64,000 nucleotides of DNA from Paenibacillus silvae (GCF_014639235.1 NZ_BMFU01000001.1:496001-560000); one strand, 5' to 3'. Shown: positions 26,097-36,079, counted from the first letter of the stretch. Program-made: numbers and translations. Notes: generated from the sequence alone by a model not told the origin.

Positions 26097-26912
26097 TTAT
26101 ATGCGCATGAGCTGCCTGAATTCTTTGACCTTGCCGCGACTGACAGGTACTTCAGCCTCCAAATCACGCAGACGCAGCAAATACGTATTGTTGAACCAGG
26201 GTACAATTTCACGTATCTGGGAAAGATTCACGAGATAGGAACGATGACAACGGAAGAAGGCATCCTGAGGCAGACGGCTATGAAAATCAGATATGCTGAC
26301 CGGCATCGTAAACTCCCCGTTTTTGGTGTACACCTTCGTCACCTTCTCCTGAGCTTCTGCATAATAGATATCCGCCGAATCCGTGACGATAATATTTTCA
26401 TTGCGCAGCAGATTAATACGTTTTCCAGTCTGGTTGTCCTGTTCATATCCAGGGTCATTGTCTACAGCGTGCCCTTGCGTTCCTTGATTTCCTTGCACGT
26501 TTTGCTGCTCCAGCCCACTGACCTGAACTCCATCGCTCAGCTCTTGATCCCGCTTGAAGGTCGCCTCCAGCTTATGTAGCATGGCTGCGATCCGTTTCTC
26601 GTCGTAAGGCTTCAGAATATAGTCAAATGCCTCCAGTTCAAAAGCCTCAGCCGCATGTTCCTTGTACGCGGTGGTAAATACAATGTAGGGCTTACGTGCA
26701 AACATGCCAATATGATGAGCCAGCATCATACCGTCCAGCGAAGGAATATTAATATCGAGAAAAATAACATCGACCTCCTGCTCCTGCAGAAACTTGAGCA
26801 CATCGAGGCCATCCTCCAGACACCTCACGATCTGAATGCGGCTGTGCTCCTGAATCAGATAACTAAGCTCCTCACTAGCCAGAATTTCATCCTCTACAAT
26901 TAAAGCTTTCAT
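26097..26912 (-). CDS. LytTR-family response regulator
   Basis: This 271-residue protein has an N-terminal receiver (ALIVEDE, phospho-Asp in VDVIFLDINIP, TTAY, and Lys in YILKPY) and a C-terminal LytTR DNA-binding domain (about 170-270). The latter has YYAEAQEKVTKVYTKNGEF and FFRCHRSYLVNLSQIREI. A Q/G/N-rich linker joins them. The start chosen is the ATG at 26912 (MKALIVEDE) with AGAGG upstream; an in-frame ATG at 26936 is also possible. It is followed by the OFA transporter gene and preceded by its LytS-type kinase. A repeat element and tandem repeats (26965-27371) separate the kinase gene from this one, which is unusual for a two-component pair. Confidence 0.9.
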   Translation of the reverse strand: MKALIVEDEILASEELSYLIQEHSRIQIVRCLEDGLDVLKFLQEQEVDVIFLDINIPSLDGMMLAHHIGMFARKPYIVFTTAYKEHAAEAFELEAFDYILKPYDEKRIAAMLHKLEATFKRDQELSDGVQVSGLEQQNVQGNQGTQGHAVDNDPGYEQDNQTGKRINLLRNENIIVTDSADIYYAEAQEKVTKVYTKNGEFTMPVSISDFHSRLPQDAFFRCHRSYLVNLSQIREIVPWFNNTYLLRLRDLEAEVPVSRGKVKEFRQLMRI

Positions 26913-26964
26913 AATACCTCTATCTAACGATCCCATAATACCCTCCATTATGCACCCCTATACT

Positions 26965-27060
26965 ACTTCCATCTAACTCCCTCGAAATACTTCCATCTAA
27001 CTCTCTCGAAATACCTCCATCATGCGCTCTCATAGCACCTGCATCAGATGCTCTCTCATG
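26965..27060. repeat. 24-bp tandem repeat, four units
   Basis: There are four exact-length units: 26965-26988, 26989-27012, 27013-27036 and 27037-27060. The first two are almost identical (ACTTCCATCTAACTCCCTCG...). The next two have drifted to ACCTCCATCATGCGCTCTCAT and similar. A further degenerate unit lies just before 26965. The array continues on the far side of the hairpin element that follows. Confidence 0.8.
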
Positions 27061-27069
27061 GTAATTCAT

Positions 27070-27263
27070 CTATATAAGTTGAACTAAAGATTTTACACAA
27101 TCCACTCCGATGACAGAACAACCTTCCAATCGCTGTTATCCCCAGATTTTTTGAATTCCCTTTTCCAAAGGGAAAAATCCGGTGATAAAGGCGACCGCTC
27201 CGCTTTTTCAGGTTTTTTCTGTCCTCTCCGTTCACGTGTAAAAGAATAATTCAATTTATATAG
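27070..27263. repeat. Dispersed hairpin element, copy E (best preserved)
   Basis: This 194-bp copy has terminal inverted repeats CTATATAAGTTGAACTA and TAATTCAATTTATATAG. Going inward, pairable blocks are TTTTACAC/GTGTAAAA, GACAGAA/TTCTGTC, AACCT/AGGTT, TTATCCCCAGATTTTT with AAAAATCCGGTGATAA, and CCCTTT/AAAGGG at the tip. The whole element can fold as a single long stem on either strand. It lies between the lytS-like and lytT-like genes and interrupts a 24-bp tandem array. There is no ORF inside. Confidence 0.9.
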
Positions 27264-27323
27264 AATCCCTCTTCATTCCATCCTCTTTTACTTTCAAAAA
27301 TCCCTCATCGTACATTTCATAAA

Positions 27324-27371
27324 TCCTCCATCATGCTCTCTCATAATACCTTTCATCATGCTCTTTCATAA
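27324..27371. repeat. 24-bp tandem repeat, two further units
   Basis: Two units (around TCCTCCATCATGCTCTCTCA and ACCTTTCATCATGCTCTTTC) match the drifted units before the hairpin element. The array therefore spans both sides of the element, just past the kinase stop codon. The ~60 bases between the element and these units hold similar but weaker copies. Confidence 0.7.
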
Positions 27372-27379
27372 AAACAACA

Positions 27380-29038
27380 TCACGTCAAGACATCTCCTTT
27401 GGGCACATCAAATGAAATATCCGTTCCCTGCTCCAGTCTTGTAATTGTTAAGCCTTGTCCATAGATCAGCTTCACACGCCGATGCACGTTATACAGCCCA
27501 ATCTGATTGCCCGGCATGCGATCATGGTATACCTTCTCAATAATATCGGAACTGATGCCTGCCCCTGTATCACTCACGCTGATGCGCACACAATCAGGAA
27601 CATCCTGAACGCGAATCCGTACCGCTCCTGGTCCCTTCACCTTGAGAATACCATGGATAATCGCGTTCTCCACAAGGGGCTGAATAACCAGACTCGGAAT
27701 ATGCACTGCCACTTCATCAATCTCATAGATGACGCTAAGTCTGCTGCCAAAGCGAGCTTTCTCAATCTCTACATAGTTGCGGACCTGCTCCAGCTCCTTA
27801 TGAATATCAATCAACTCATCAGACAGCTCCAGATTGTAACGCATATATCCTGAGAGGTTCACAATCAGCTCCCGTGCGCGGTCCGGCTTGGTACGGATCG
27901 ATGAAGCGATCGCATTGAGTGCATTAAACAGAAAATGAGGATGAATCGTGGTCTGCAGTGCACGCAGCTCCGCCTTGTTCGCTGCAGCCTTAATCTCCTC
28001 TACCCGTGAAACCTCCATCTGAGTAGAGATGATCTGGGAGAGCCCAACAGCCATCGTTTGCAGCGGATACGTAATTCTGTAAGCTTTTCGATAATAAATT
28101 TTGAGCGCACCGGTCACCTCACCGCGTTCCTTCAGCGGAATAATCAGCAGCGAGTGAATATCCGGTGTTTTCTCATCCGTCACATCATTACTGATCATAA
28201 TTTCCCCGCTGGATATCGTGCTTTTGGTCATCTCGCTAATAATCTCATTGCCAATATGATACCGTTCTTCCCCGAAACCGACATAAGCCAGAACGTTCCG
28301 CGTGTCGGTAATGGCAACCGCATCAGCCTGAATATCCTCCTGTATTATTCTGCATACGTTACGGAGTGAGTCCTCATCAATCGAGCGAAAATAAGGCAGC
28401 GTTTTATTCGCAATCTCCAGTGCCAGCTTGGCCTGACGCCCTGCAATTAATTCCTTTTCCCCCTCCACACTCTGTACCAGAAGTACAATCAGACCGATGT
28501 TCACCTCGCCCAGAATCATGGGAAGTGCGATCTTCGATACAATGTCCGCGCCAAGCGGATCAGGATACGAATACAGCAGAATCAGCAGCATCGTGAGTGC
28601 TTCAATGATCATGCCTGCACCAATGCCGATGATCCAGCGCTTGGATTTGGGGGTGTATTTGTGAATGTAACCGGACACCAGACCCGCGAGAACACTTGTA
28701 ATAAGACACGGAATAGCGGTAATGCCGTCCATATCAATGAGGTATCGATGCACCCCTGAGACAATGCCCGTAATGATGCCAACAGGCGCACCAAACAAAA
28801 TTCCACCCGACAGGATTGCAATAATGCGTACATTGACCAATGAACCTTCCACATTAATGCCTGTATAAGTACCAAAGATGGCAAACGCACAAAATAACAG
28901 TGTAACCGCAGCATACTCCTGTCTTCTTAACTTTCCTTTTTGCAAAATCTGCCTGAACCGCGGTACCCGTGACAGAAAAAACAAAAATATAATCAGCAGC
29001 GCCGCCCGTTCAAATAGTCCCAGCAGCATTGTAAACAT
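27380..29038 (-). CDS. LytS-family sensor histidine kinase
   Basis: This 552-residue protein has an N-terminal 5TM-5TMR_LYT sensor (about 1-190, with [26 protein letters not shown]). A GAF-like domain follows (about 215-345, [20 protein letters not shown]). The His kinase domain has the phosphorylation site [12 protein letters not shown], the N box [11 protein letters not shown] and the G box DTGAGIS. Homologues are Bacillus LytS and E. coli YpdA/BtsS, which sense extracellular pyruvate or membrane state. The ATG at 29038 has GGGGGAAG upstream. It pairs with the LytTR regulator downstream, although a 470-bp repeat-filled gap separates them. Confidence 0.9.
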   Translation of the reverse strand: MFTMLLGLFERAALLIIFLFFLSRVPRFRQILQKGKLRRQEYAAVTLLFCAFAIFGTYTGINVEGSLVNVRIIAILSGGILFGAPVGIITGIVSGVHRYLIDMDGITAIPCLITSVLAGLVSGYIHKYTPKSKRWIIGIGAGMIIEALTMLLILLYSYPDPLGADIVSKIALPMILGEVNIGLIVLLVQSVEGEKELIAGRQAKLALEIANKTLPYFRSIDEDSLRNVCRIIQEDIQADAVAITDTRNVLAYVGFGEERYHIGNEIISEMTKSTISSGEIMISNDVTDEKTPDIHSLLIIPLKERGEVTGALKIYYRKAYRITYPLQTMAVGLSQIISTQMEVSRVEEIKAAANKAELRALQTTIHPHFLFNALNAIASSIRTKPDRARELIVNLSGYMRYNLELSDELIDIHKELEQVRNYVEIEKARFGSRLSVIYEIDEVAVHIPSLVIQPLVENAIIHGILKVKGPGAVRIRVQDVPDCVRISVSDTGAGISSDIIEKVYHDRMPGNQIGLYNVHRRVKLIYGQGLTITRLEQGTDISFDVPKGDVLT

Positions 29039-29195
29039 TTCCAACGTACTTCCCCCGCATCTATCTGAAAATAAACAGCAGTGCCTGAGCACTGCCTACT
29101 ACCCGGCATCCCGGTGCACATTATGACCGCACTACTCGTATGCACCAGTTTACCGTTCCGCTGTCATGAAAGCAAAGGATATCCTGTGAAAATGA

Positions 29196-29226
29196 TAAAA
29201 GGCCAATCGGATGGATTCGATTGACC
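29196..29226 (-). terminator. Terminator after the GH78-like gene
   Basis: A ten-bp stem (AGGTCAATCG with CGATTGGCCT, one wobble) is followed on the minus strand by TTTTATCATTTT. It is about 70 bp past the hydrolase stop. A second small hairpin (GCAGTG/CACTGC, about 29079-29096) lies just upstream of the lytS-like gene. Confidence 0.65.
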
Positions 29227-29297
29227 TGAATTTCTGTATTTTGAGACCACATCATAAAATTTCAGAATAAGCATAGTGTGCATAGGTCATGTTCTGA

Positions 29298-30918
29298 TCA
29301 GCCTTCCTCACCAGCAAAATAACGTCTAATGAAATAACTCGGCGTGCAGCTCCACGCGTGACAATAACTGTTGATCAGATTGCTGCCATACGGAGAATAT
29401 GTCTTGTCTTCGGGATTATACAGCTCCCAGAACGTATCTGCTCCATCCTTGATCATACCGCCCCAATAGGTACGAATCTGATCCAAGGCCTCCTGTTGTT
29501 GTCCACACTGGAGCAGGGCCTCAACATAGTGATGCATCATGTAAGGGGTATTCATTGGAATCGCCTCGTAATAACCCTTCAACCGTTGCAGCAATGCACG
29601 CGCCACCTCCACGTCCACCACTTCGGCCAGAATCATCCACACCTGTGATGCCCAAGACACCTGCCGCTGTTCACCACTCATGAAGAAACCCTGTTCCTCA
29701 TCCCACAAAAATTGAAGCGCCGCTTCTTCGGCCCGCCGAATCTGCGTCTGAAGCTGTTCCACCTGTTCAGAAAGTCCCATTTCGCGGGCGATGCATAGAG
29801 CTTTTTTCAACCCGTAGATCAGCACCGCTTGCGCACCCGCCTGTTTGTTCAGCTGCTCATGCCAATCGAGGAAACAATACCATGTCTCATCATCCTGCAC
29901 TATCCCACGCTTATCCAGCCGTTTCAGCGCAATATCAACCTGTTCTTTGGCCACAGGCCAAAGCACCTCCAACGTGTCCCGATCCTTCGTTGCTTCGTAA
30001 TAGTCCCACAGCGTCGTGATAAAAAACAGGGAATAGTCGTACAAATAAATATCGTCTACATACGGTTCAGGTTTTTCATATAGACATGCGCCTACCTGCC
30101 CGCCTTCCAGCCTTGACCCGGCAAACAAATACAAGCAGCGCTTCACCAGGTCATTGCAGCCAAACGTCTCATAATTGACCAGTGCCTGTAGACGCAGATC
30201 CCCAATCCAGAGACGACGATCACGCTTTGGCCCATCCTCAAACACCGTCTGCATACAATCTCGCAGCGTATGAATGGAAACCTGATCAAGCTGCACCAGT
30301 TCCTCATCCACGCTGGCTGGCAGTGGGGTTATGGCATCCATGGAAGCAGACGTTACGGTTGTACAGAACACTTCCTTGAGCTGAAGATCATACCGAATGG
30401 ACGTTTCCAATATTTCAAGCTTCAAATAACGAAAAGCATAGCGGCGGTTCAGCGTAATCGTACCCGGAAGCACATCGACATTCACGATCTCATCCTGCAG
30501 CCAGGAACGACTGAGCCAGCCCTCATATGTGGCAAAATCCTCTCCAACCTCACATGGCATCTCGCCAAAGGTCAGCTTTAATCGTAAAGGAGCATCTGCA
30601 TTACTTCGCACATTCAGCAGCGACAGTGTGACATAACCGACAAGATGCTGACCAAAATCCAGTGTAATCTCGTCTCCCTTGCGAAGCACCTGTTCGGACA
30701 TGGCTTCTGCCGGGGCCAGCGGCTCTATTCGCCACCCTTGAAAGGCATCTGCATCACGTATGGAACGAATAAGCTGCTCAGGAAACTACTTTTTGCTCAT
30801 AAAGCTTCGGAATCCATTGCTGCGCCTGCTCCATCCAGAATGCATTGGTGATATGCGGACTCCTTATTTGCTCACTCTTCATCTGTCCACTCCTCAGCTT
30901 ATCACTTACATGACTCAT
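29298..30918 (-). pseudogene. GH78-like (alpha-L-rhamnosidase-type) hydrolase, frameshifted near the N-terminus
   Basis: The main frame (from 30701 inward) encodes an (alpha/alpha)6 six-hairpin glycosidase. It has FGQHLVGYVTL in the N-terminal beta domain, then FEDGPKRDRRLWIGDLRLQ and YLYDYSLFFITTLWDYY. Catalytic-region segments FLDWHEQLNKQ and DGADTFWELYNPED follow, ending NSYCHAWSCTPSYFI. An upstream frame starts at 30918 with a strong GGAGGGG and reads to LYEQKVVS, stopping at 30778-30780. The sequence then resumes in another frame (FPEQLIRSIRDADAFQGWR...) running straight into the main frame. A one-base shift plus an in-frame TAG lies near 30786-30795, next to a run of five A. The gene is either a recent pseudogene or affected by a sequencing error; the C-terminal 467 residues are intact. 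It is the last gene of the sugar ABC operon. Confidence 0.75.
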
Positions 30919-30932
30919 CTCCGTTCCCCTCC

Positions 30933-31769
30933 TTAACCTTTAACAGCGCCAACCGTCATGCCGCCAACAAAATATTTTTGTAAAAATAAAAACACCAGCA
31001 ACAGCGGCAGTGCGCACAGAAAACAGGCTGCAAACAATACATTCCATTGCGTCGGATTCTGCTGATCCCCCAAAAAGCCAAGCATAGCCAGAGGTAGAGG
31101 AGAATCCCCCGCTCCCGAAATAAAGATCATATTAAAAAAGTAATCGTTCCAAATCCATACCCCCTGCGTAATAATAACCGAGACGGTCACTGGAATGAGC
31201 AGTGGAAAAACAACCGTCCAGAATCGCTGGAAAAGTCCGGCGCCGTCGATATGTGCAGCCTCCTCTACTTCTTCAGGCACACCGCTGCGAATAAAACCGG
31301 TATACAGGAAGGTCGAGAAAGGCAAGCTGCAGGTAATGAACATAAAAATCGGTGTGTATTGATTGGTGGGGATATGCAATGTATTAATCATCTGTACAAT
31401 AGGAATGAGCACCATCTGCGCAGGTACCACCAGACCCGACAGAAAGAACAAATACATAAACTTGCTGAGTCTTGTTTTCAGCCGTGCCATCGGGTACGAA
31501 GCCATCGCCGCGAATACAACCACAAAGATGACCGATACCCCGGTGAGCACGACGCTGTTCCAGAGCGCTTCCGGGAAATGCATACGCTCGAAGGCGGCCT
31601 TGTAGCTTGCCAGAGATACGCCTTGAAACAGCACTAGCGGGTTCGTATTGTCTTTCGGATCACGCAGCGACGTAGAAAAGGCAATGATAAGTGGAATCAG
31701 ATTCAGCGCCATAATCAGTATAACCGCCAGCTGCACAGTACCTTTTCCCATCCATCGACGAAGCATCAT
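30933..31769 (-). CDS. Carbohydrate ABC transporter permease, MalG type
   Basis: This 278-residue permease has six TM segments and an EAA loop reading EEAAHIDGAGLFQRFWTVVFPLLIP. It has the typical GFIRSGVPEEVEEAA and C-terminal KYFVGGMTVGAVKG. Its start codon overlaps the stop of the upstream permease (ATGA). It is the third gene of a CUT1 importer operon; no ATPase is encoded. The linked GH78-like gene suggests a rhamnose-containing plant or bacterial oligosaccharide as substrate, which is inference. Confidence 0.9.
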   Translation of the reverse strand: MMLRRWMGKGTVQLAVILIMALNLIPLIIAFSTSLRDPKDNTNPLVLFQGVSLASYKAAFERMHFPEALWNSVVLTGVSVIFVVVFAAMASYPMARLKTRLSKFMYLFFLSGLVVPAQMVLIPIVQMINTLHIPTNQYTPIFMFITCSLPFSTFLYTGFIRSGVPEEVEEAAHIDGAGLFQRFWTVVFPLLIPVTVSVIITQGVWIWNDYFFNMIFISGAGDSPLPLAMLGFLGDQQNPTQWNVLFAACFLCALPLLLVFLFLQKYFVGGMTVGAVKG

Positions 31770-32644
31770 GCCGACACCTCCCGCTTGTTCATCTTGAGTA
31801 CAAACACCGCAGTTATGATAATGATAACGGCAAACGATATGACACCAAGTGCTGAGGCCTTGCCGAAGAGCTGCTCGGTAAATGCCATTTTATAGATCGA
31901 AAAGATTAATGTATTCGTTGCTGTGCCTGGCCCGCCATTCGTCATAATAAACGGAAAGTCGAACGCCTTGAGACCGTTGATCAAGCTAAGTGTCACGTTA
32001 ATGGTGATAGCTGTAGCCAGAAGGGGAATCTTTACATGCCGGAGCAGTCGCCACGGACCACACCCGTCAATCCGTCCAGCCTCCAGCAGATCATTCGGGA
32101 CCGTTTGCAAACCCGCGAGAAAAATAATCATCGTAGTGCCAATCGTTTTCCAGATTTCCACCAAAATGATCGAATAAAGTGCAGTTGAATAATCACCGAG
32201 AAAATTGAGTTCATTAGCAATGCCCAGTTTATCCAGAAAGGAAGAAATCAGCCCGTAATCCGGCATATATACATAGCTCCAGAGAAAGCCCACAACGATA
32301 GCACTGAATAACGTAGGAATGTATGCCAAAGAACGGTATATTCCGGTTCCTCTTATTTTCATATTCAATAGCAGCGCCATGGCCAGACCGATGATATTGC
32401 CTGCAATAACGGTAACCAATGTATAGATCAATGTGTTCTTGAGGGATACACCGAGAATATCACCGCGAAAGAGCTCCTTGTAATTATCCAGCCCGATATA
32501 ACTGTACGCCTGAGCATAGCCATTGTAGTCCGTTACGCTGTACTGAAATAACCGCAGGATCGGAAAAATCCAGAAGGTCAGGTAGAAGAGTAATGCGGGT
32601 ACCGCGAACCAGTACATGGACTTTTTCATGACCGTTGAGTTCAT
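31766..32644 (-). CDS. Carbohydrate ABC transporter permease, MalF type
   Basis: This 292-residue permease begins with a short N-terminus and FAVPALLFYLTFWIFPILRLF. Its EAA loop reads LEAGRIDGCGPWRLLRHVKIPLLA, and it has the family motif TNGGPGTATNTLIFSIY. The ATG at 32644 (MNSTVMKKS) is chosen; AAAGGA lies nine bases upstream. It lies 168 bp downstream of the binding-protein gene and overlaps the next permease by 4 bases. Confidence 0.9.
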   Translation of the reverse strand: MNSTVMKKSMYWFAVPALLFYLTFWIFPILRLFQYSVTDYNGYAQAYSYIGLDNYKELFRGDILGVSLKNTLIYTLVTVIAGNIIGLAMALLLNMKIRGTGIYRSLAYIPTLFSAIVVGFLWSYVYMPDYGLISSFLDKLGIANELNFLGDYSTALYSIILVEIWKTIGTTMIIFLAGLQTVPNDLLEAGRIDGCGPWRLLRHVKIPLLATAITINVTLSLINGLKAFDFPFIMTNGGPGTATNTLIFSIYKMAFTEQLFGKASALGVISFAVIIIITAVFVLKMNKREVSA

Positions 32645-32812
32645 CTTGCTCCATCCTTTCCGAAAAGACCGAAGCCAGGGAAGCTGCCTCGAATGCCCTT
32701 CCCCCTGCAACCGGTCGTGTCTCTTAACTCCTGTTATCTAACTAGGAAAATTTCCTGGCTTTGAACAAAAATTCAGCAAACTTGGCTTCCTTCAATGTTT
32801 TCAGACACTCTC

Positions 32813-34135
32813 CTAGTTTTTCCACAGCTCTCTGAATTTGCTTTCCATAGCTTCAGCTACCTGTTCAGGAGTTGTCTTCTGTCCGGCGATAATCTCTGCA
32901 AACTTGGCTTGCATCACATCCGACACGCCCGCAGGCCACATCTGATTGCTGAAATAGACCGAATTGCCCGTTTCCTGATAGTTATCATTCACTTCCTTGA
33001 ACAATTCCCTCTCAAGGCTCACGCCCTTATACACACTGATAGAACTGTTGGAAGCCACAAACGCCTTGAATAGCTCGGATTGTCCGTCAAATAAATAATT
33101 CAGCACCTGCTTTGCCGCATCCAGATTGGCCGATTTGGCATTGAGTGCGTAACCCGCCGATGTTGCAGCAGATACATATACCGGTTTGCCGGAATCATTG
33201 CCTGGAAGGGAAGCGAAACCACGGGTAAAGTCAGCCGCACCTTTGGAGGTCATGGAAGCATAATCCCATGTGCCCGTCAGGGTCATCGCTGCTTTGCCGT
33301 CAATAAACAGCTGTGCAGATTGAGCACTTCCAATACCTAGCGAGTTCTTCACTACATAGCCCTTGTCGTACAGATCTTTATACCTCGAGATCGTTTCAAT
33401 CCACTTTGGATCGGTCAGCGATGTCTCTCCTTTTTGCAGCTTCACATCAAAATCCATATCTTCCGGGTATACCATGTTGGCCGCGATCTGGTACATTCCG
33501 AATTGAATCACCCAAGGGTCCTTATCTCCCATCGCAATCGGTGTAATTCCCGCATCCTTCAGCTTCTGGCACAGTTCCAGGAAGGAAGACCAATCTTTCG
33601 GAAATTCGGAATAACCCACCTGCTGCAGCAGTTCCTTGTTGTAATACGCACCCAGAAAAGCGATCCCGCCCGATACGCCGTATGGCTTGCCGTCCACAGA
33701 CATATCCTCCTTTGCACCTTGACTGATGTTATCCCAGAACTTCAAGTCAGACAGGTCAGCAGCAAACCCGGCTTTGGCAAAATCAATAACTCCGCCTGCT
33801 GAATTTTTAGGGAAAATCCAGAAAATATCGGGGCCCTGCCCCGCAGCCAGCTTCGTGCGCACTGACGTATTGTACTGATCATCAGGAAGCTTCTGTACCT
33901 CTAGATTAATGTTCGGGAATTTCTCCTTGACCAGACGAGGCAGTGTTTCAAGCTCGAAGTCTTCTCCTTCCGAAGCTTTGTTTCCGGAGAGCATCATCGT
34001 CAACGTAATCGGCTTATTGGCATCATCGCCAGCATTGTCGGAACTGTTCTGTTCCTGACCAGAAGAACTGCATGCGCTCAGAAATGTCATAAGCAGCACT
34101 AAAGTCAGCGTCCACAGCCGTTTTCTATTTTTCAT
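32813..34135 (-). CDS. Extracellular sugar-binding lipoprotein
   Basis: This 440-residue family 1 solute-binding protein has a lipoprotein signal ending LMTFLSACSSSG. Features include ITLTMMLSGNKASEGEDFELETLPRLVKEKFPNI at the start of the mature domain and AGQGPDIFWIFPKNSAGG. The hinge segment GKAAMTLTGTWDYASM and the C-terminal NYLFDGQSELFKAFVAS are also typical. The ATG at 34135 with GGGGGA nine bases upstream replaces the longer frame. It is the first gene of the ABC operon, divergent from the YesM/YesN pair, which probably regulates it. Ligand unknown. Confidence 0.9.
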   Translation of the reverse strand: MKNRKRLWTLTLVLLMTFLSACSSSGQEQNSSDNAGDDANKPITLTMMLSGNKASEGEDFELETLPRLVKEKFPNINLEVQKLPDDQYNTSVRTKLAAGQGPDIFWIFPKNSAGGVIDFAKAGFAADLSDLKFWDNISQGAKEDMSVDGKPYGVSGGIAFLGAYYNKELLQQVGYSEFPKDWSSFLELCQKLKDAGITPIAMGDKDPWVIQFGMYQIAANMVYPEDMDFDVKLQKGETSLTDPKWIETISRYKDLYDKGYVVKNSLGIGSAQSAQLFIDGKAAMTLTGTWDYASMTSKGAADFTRGFASLPGNDSGKPVYVSAATSAGYALNAKSANLDAAKQVLNYLFDGQSELFKAFVASNSSISVYKGVSLERELFKEVNDNYQETGNSVYFSNQMWPAGVSDVMQAKFAEIIAGQKTTPEQVAEAMESKFRELWKN

Positions 34136-34265
34136 CTTGTCATTCCCCCGATTCATGTTTATTCTTGCTTTGTGCACATTCTCATCATACGGTGAGCGTG
34201 GGTACATTTGCTTTAGCTAGTTTGGTGCACTATTTTTAGAATTGACATCCGCAGGGGGAGCACGT

Positions 34266-36062
34266 ATGATTCTGTTCAACATCAAAACCAAATTGTTTCT
34301 GGTCCTCGTTCTCGTATCCATCGTACCTATTATTGTGGTATCCGTCAGTTCCTACCGGAGTTATACTAAGCTGGTCAATGAACAGACCTCACTGGTAACC
34401 TCTACAACCATTGGCAATTCGGTTAAAAGCATGGAAGTTATCCTGCAGAACATCGACCGGATTTCGGTCACGCTGCTTCAGCAGTCTTCTAATGCAACCG
34501 CTTACAGTACAGTGAGTGATGAATTAATGAAGCTGAACACAACGAATGATCAGTACGAAATCTTTATGATTCGCAGCAAGCTGAAGCTTATTTTTGAGAA
34601 TATTTTGCTCGGAACCAATTATATTAATGGCCTGTATCTCTTCACACCAGACGGTAAATGGATCAGTTATGGCAGCAGCGGCACGGATCTGCGTCTCGAT
34701 TACATTGCCCTCCACGATCAATGGTATCTGGATACGATTCAGCGTAAAGGTGATTTGTATGTGGGTGAGGTTGGAGTCAAACCCTATATCATTAATGCCA
34801 AGCGGTCCATAGGTTTTTCAAGGGCTCTCTACGACCCGAACAATCACGAGTTCCTCGGGGTGTTTATGCTGGATTGCAGTATGAGTATTTTTGATGGACT
34901 GAAACGCAACCCTGCTCCCAGTCTCTCGAACCTGTATTTGGCGGATGATCAAGGCAAAATTCTGTACTCTACCGATGGACAACAGGTCGGTCAGTCGCTT
35001 GCTCCCAATCTTACATCAGCCATGGAGCACGTTAACAGCCTGTCACAGTATAAAGTCATTCAGGACAAGATCATGACCGTTATGCAAAAAGTACCCGGAC
35101 ATCCCTGGAGTGTCGTTGCCAATATATCCCTGGAACGGCTATATGAGCAGTACAACATCTCTCAGAAGCTATTGTTATATATCGCTGTAAGCTGTGCAGT
35201 TATTTTTCTGTTTCTGTCCTTTTTCCTATCTAACCTGATAACCAAACCGATTATTGAATTAACCAAAATGATGCGTAAAACCAAATCTCACCCTTTTGTG
35301 AAGATCAAACCCAAAAGAAGCAAACAGGTCGACGAAATCGGGATCTTGTATCACGAATTCGATAAAATGATGAAGCAGATTGATACCCACATTCGAGAGA
35401 GCTATCAGAACAAAATTCTGACAATGGATTCACAGATGAAAGCACTGGAGGCACAGATTAACTCTCACTTTCTATACAACACACTGGAGTCGATCAACAG
35501 CATTGCAGAGATTGAGGAAGTCGAAAGTATTGTGGTGATGACCAAATCACTGGGTGACATGTTCCGTTACAGTATCAAAACCGACAGTGAACGTGTACGT
35601 GTCAATGAAGAGCTTCAGCATGTTGAAAATTATATGGCCATCCAACAGATCAGATATGATGACAAAATCACCTTCAAGCTTCTTGTGGACCCTGAGGTTA
35701 GAAGCCGCCATATGCTGAAACTGCTTCTGCAGCCGCTCGTAGAGAATGCAATCTATCACGGGCTGGAGAACAAACGCGGGAAAGGCTCCATCTCCATAAC
35801 TGGCAAGCTTCAAGAGGATCGAATTATTTTCAAAGTATGCGATGATGGTGCAGGCATGTCCCGCGAACAGGTGCTTGAACTGCAACAGTTGCTATCACAA
35901 CCACCCGAGTTCATCGCTGTCGGTCAAAGGCTCAAGCAGAGCATTGGCATCAAAAACGTACATTCACGAATTGTTCTGTATTATGGCGACGGGTACGGAC
36001 TATCCATCAACAGTGAAATGCATCAGGGAACCCGGATTACCGTCGAAATTCCAAGTCTTTGA
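34266..36062 (+). CDS. YesM-type sensor histidine kinase
   Basis: This 598-residue kinase has two TM helices (about 8-30 and 305-325) flanking an extracellular Cache-like sensor. A HAMP domain follows (about 325-380), then the His kinase core with the phospho-His in INSHFLYNTLESINSIAE. The N box is [15 protein letters not shown], with DDGAGMS and GIKNVHSRIVLYYGDGYG. This architecture is the YesM family, which in Paenibacillus commonly sits beside and controls sugar ABC importers. The ATG at 34266 has GGGGGAG six bases upstream. It slightly precedes the response regulator gene and diverges from the binding-protein gene. The signal is unknown. Confidence 0.9.
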   Translation: MILFNIKTKLFLVLVLVSIVPIIVVSVSSYRSYTKLVNEQTSLVTSTTIGNSVKSMEVILQNIDRISVTLLQQSSNATAYSTVSDELMKLNTTNDQYEIFMIRSKLKLIFENILLGTNYINGLYLFTPDGKWISYGSSGTDLRLDYIALHDQWYLDTIQRKGDLYVGEVGVKPYIINAKRSIGFSRALYDPNNHEFLGVFMLDCSMSIFDGLKRNPAPSLSNLYLADDQGKILYSTDGQQVGQSLAPNLTSAMEHVNSLSQYKVIQDKIMTVMQKVPGHPWSVVANISLERLYEQYNISQKLLLYIAVSCAVIFLFLSFFLSNLITKPIIELTKMMRKTKSHPFVKIKPKRSKQVDEIGILYHEFDKMMKQIDTHIRESYQNKILTMDSQMKALEAQINSHFLYNTLESINSIAEIEEVESIVVMTKSLGDMFRYSIKTDSERVRVNEELQHVENYMAIQQIRYDDKITFKLLVDPEVRSRHMLKLLLQPLVENAIYHGLENKRGKGSISITGKLQEDRIIFKVCDDGAGMSREQVLELQQLLSQPPEFIAVGQRLKQSIGIKNVHSRIVLYYGDGYGLSINSEMHQGTRITVEIPSL

Positions 36063-36079
36063 GAGCAGAGGTGCCGCTT

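Noticed and set aside
27070..27263. Simple intrinsic terminator between lytS and lytT
   Set aside because: The inverted repeat extends over the whole 194 bp with nested blocks and recurs at six other sites; it is a dispersed element, not a local terminator.
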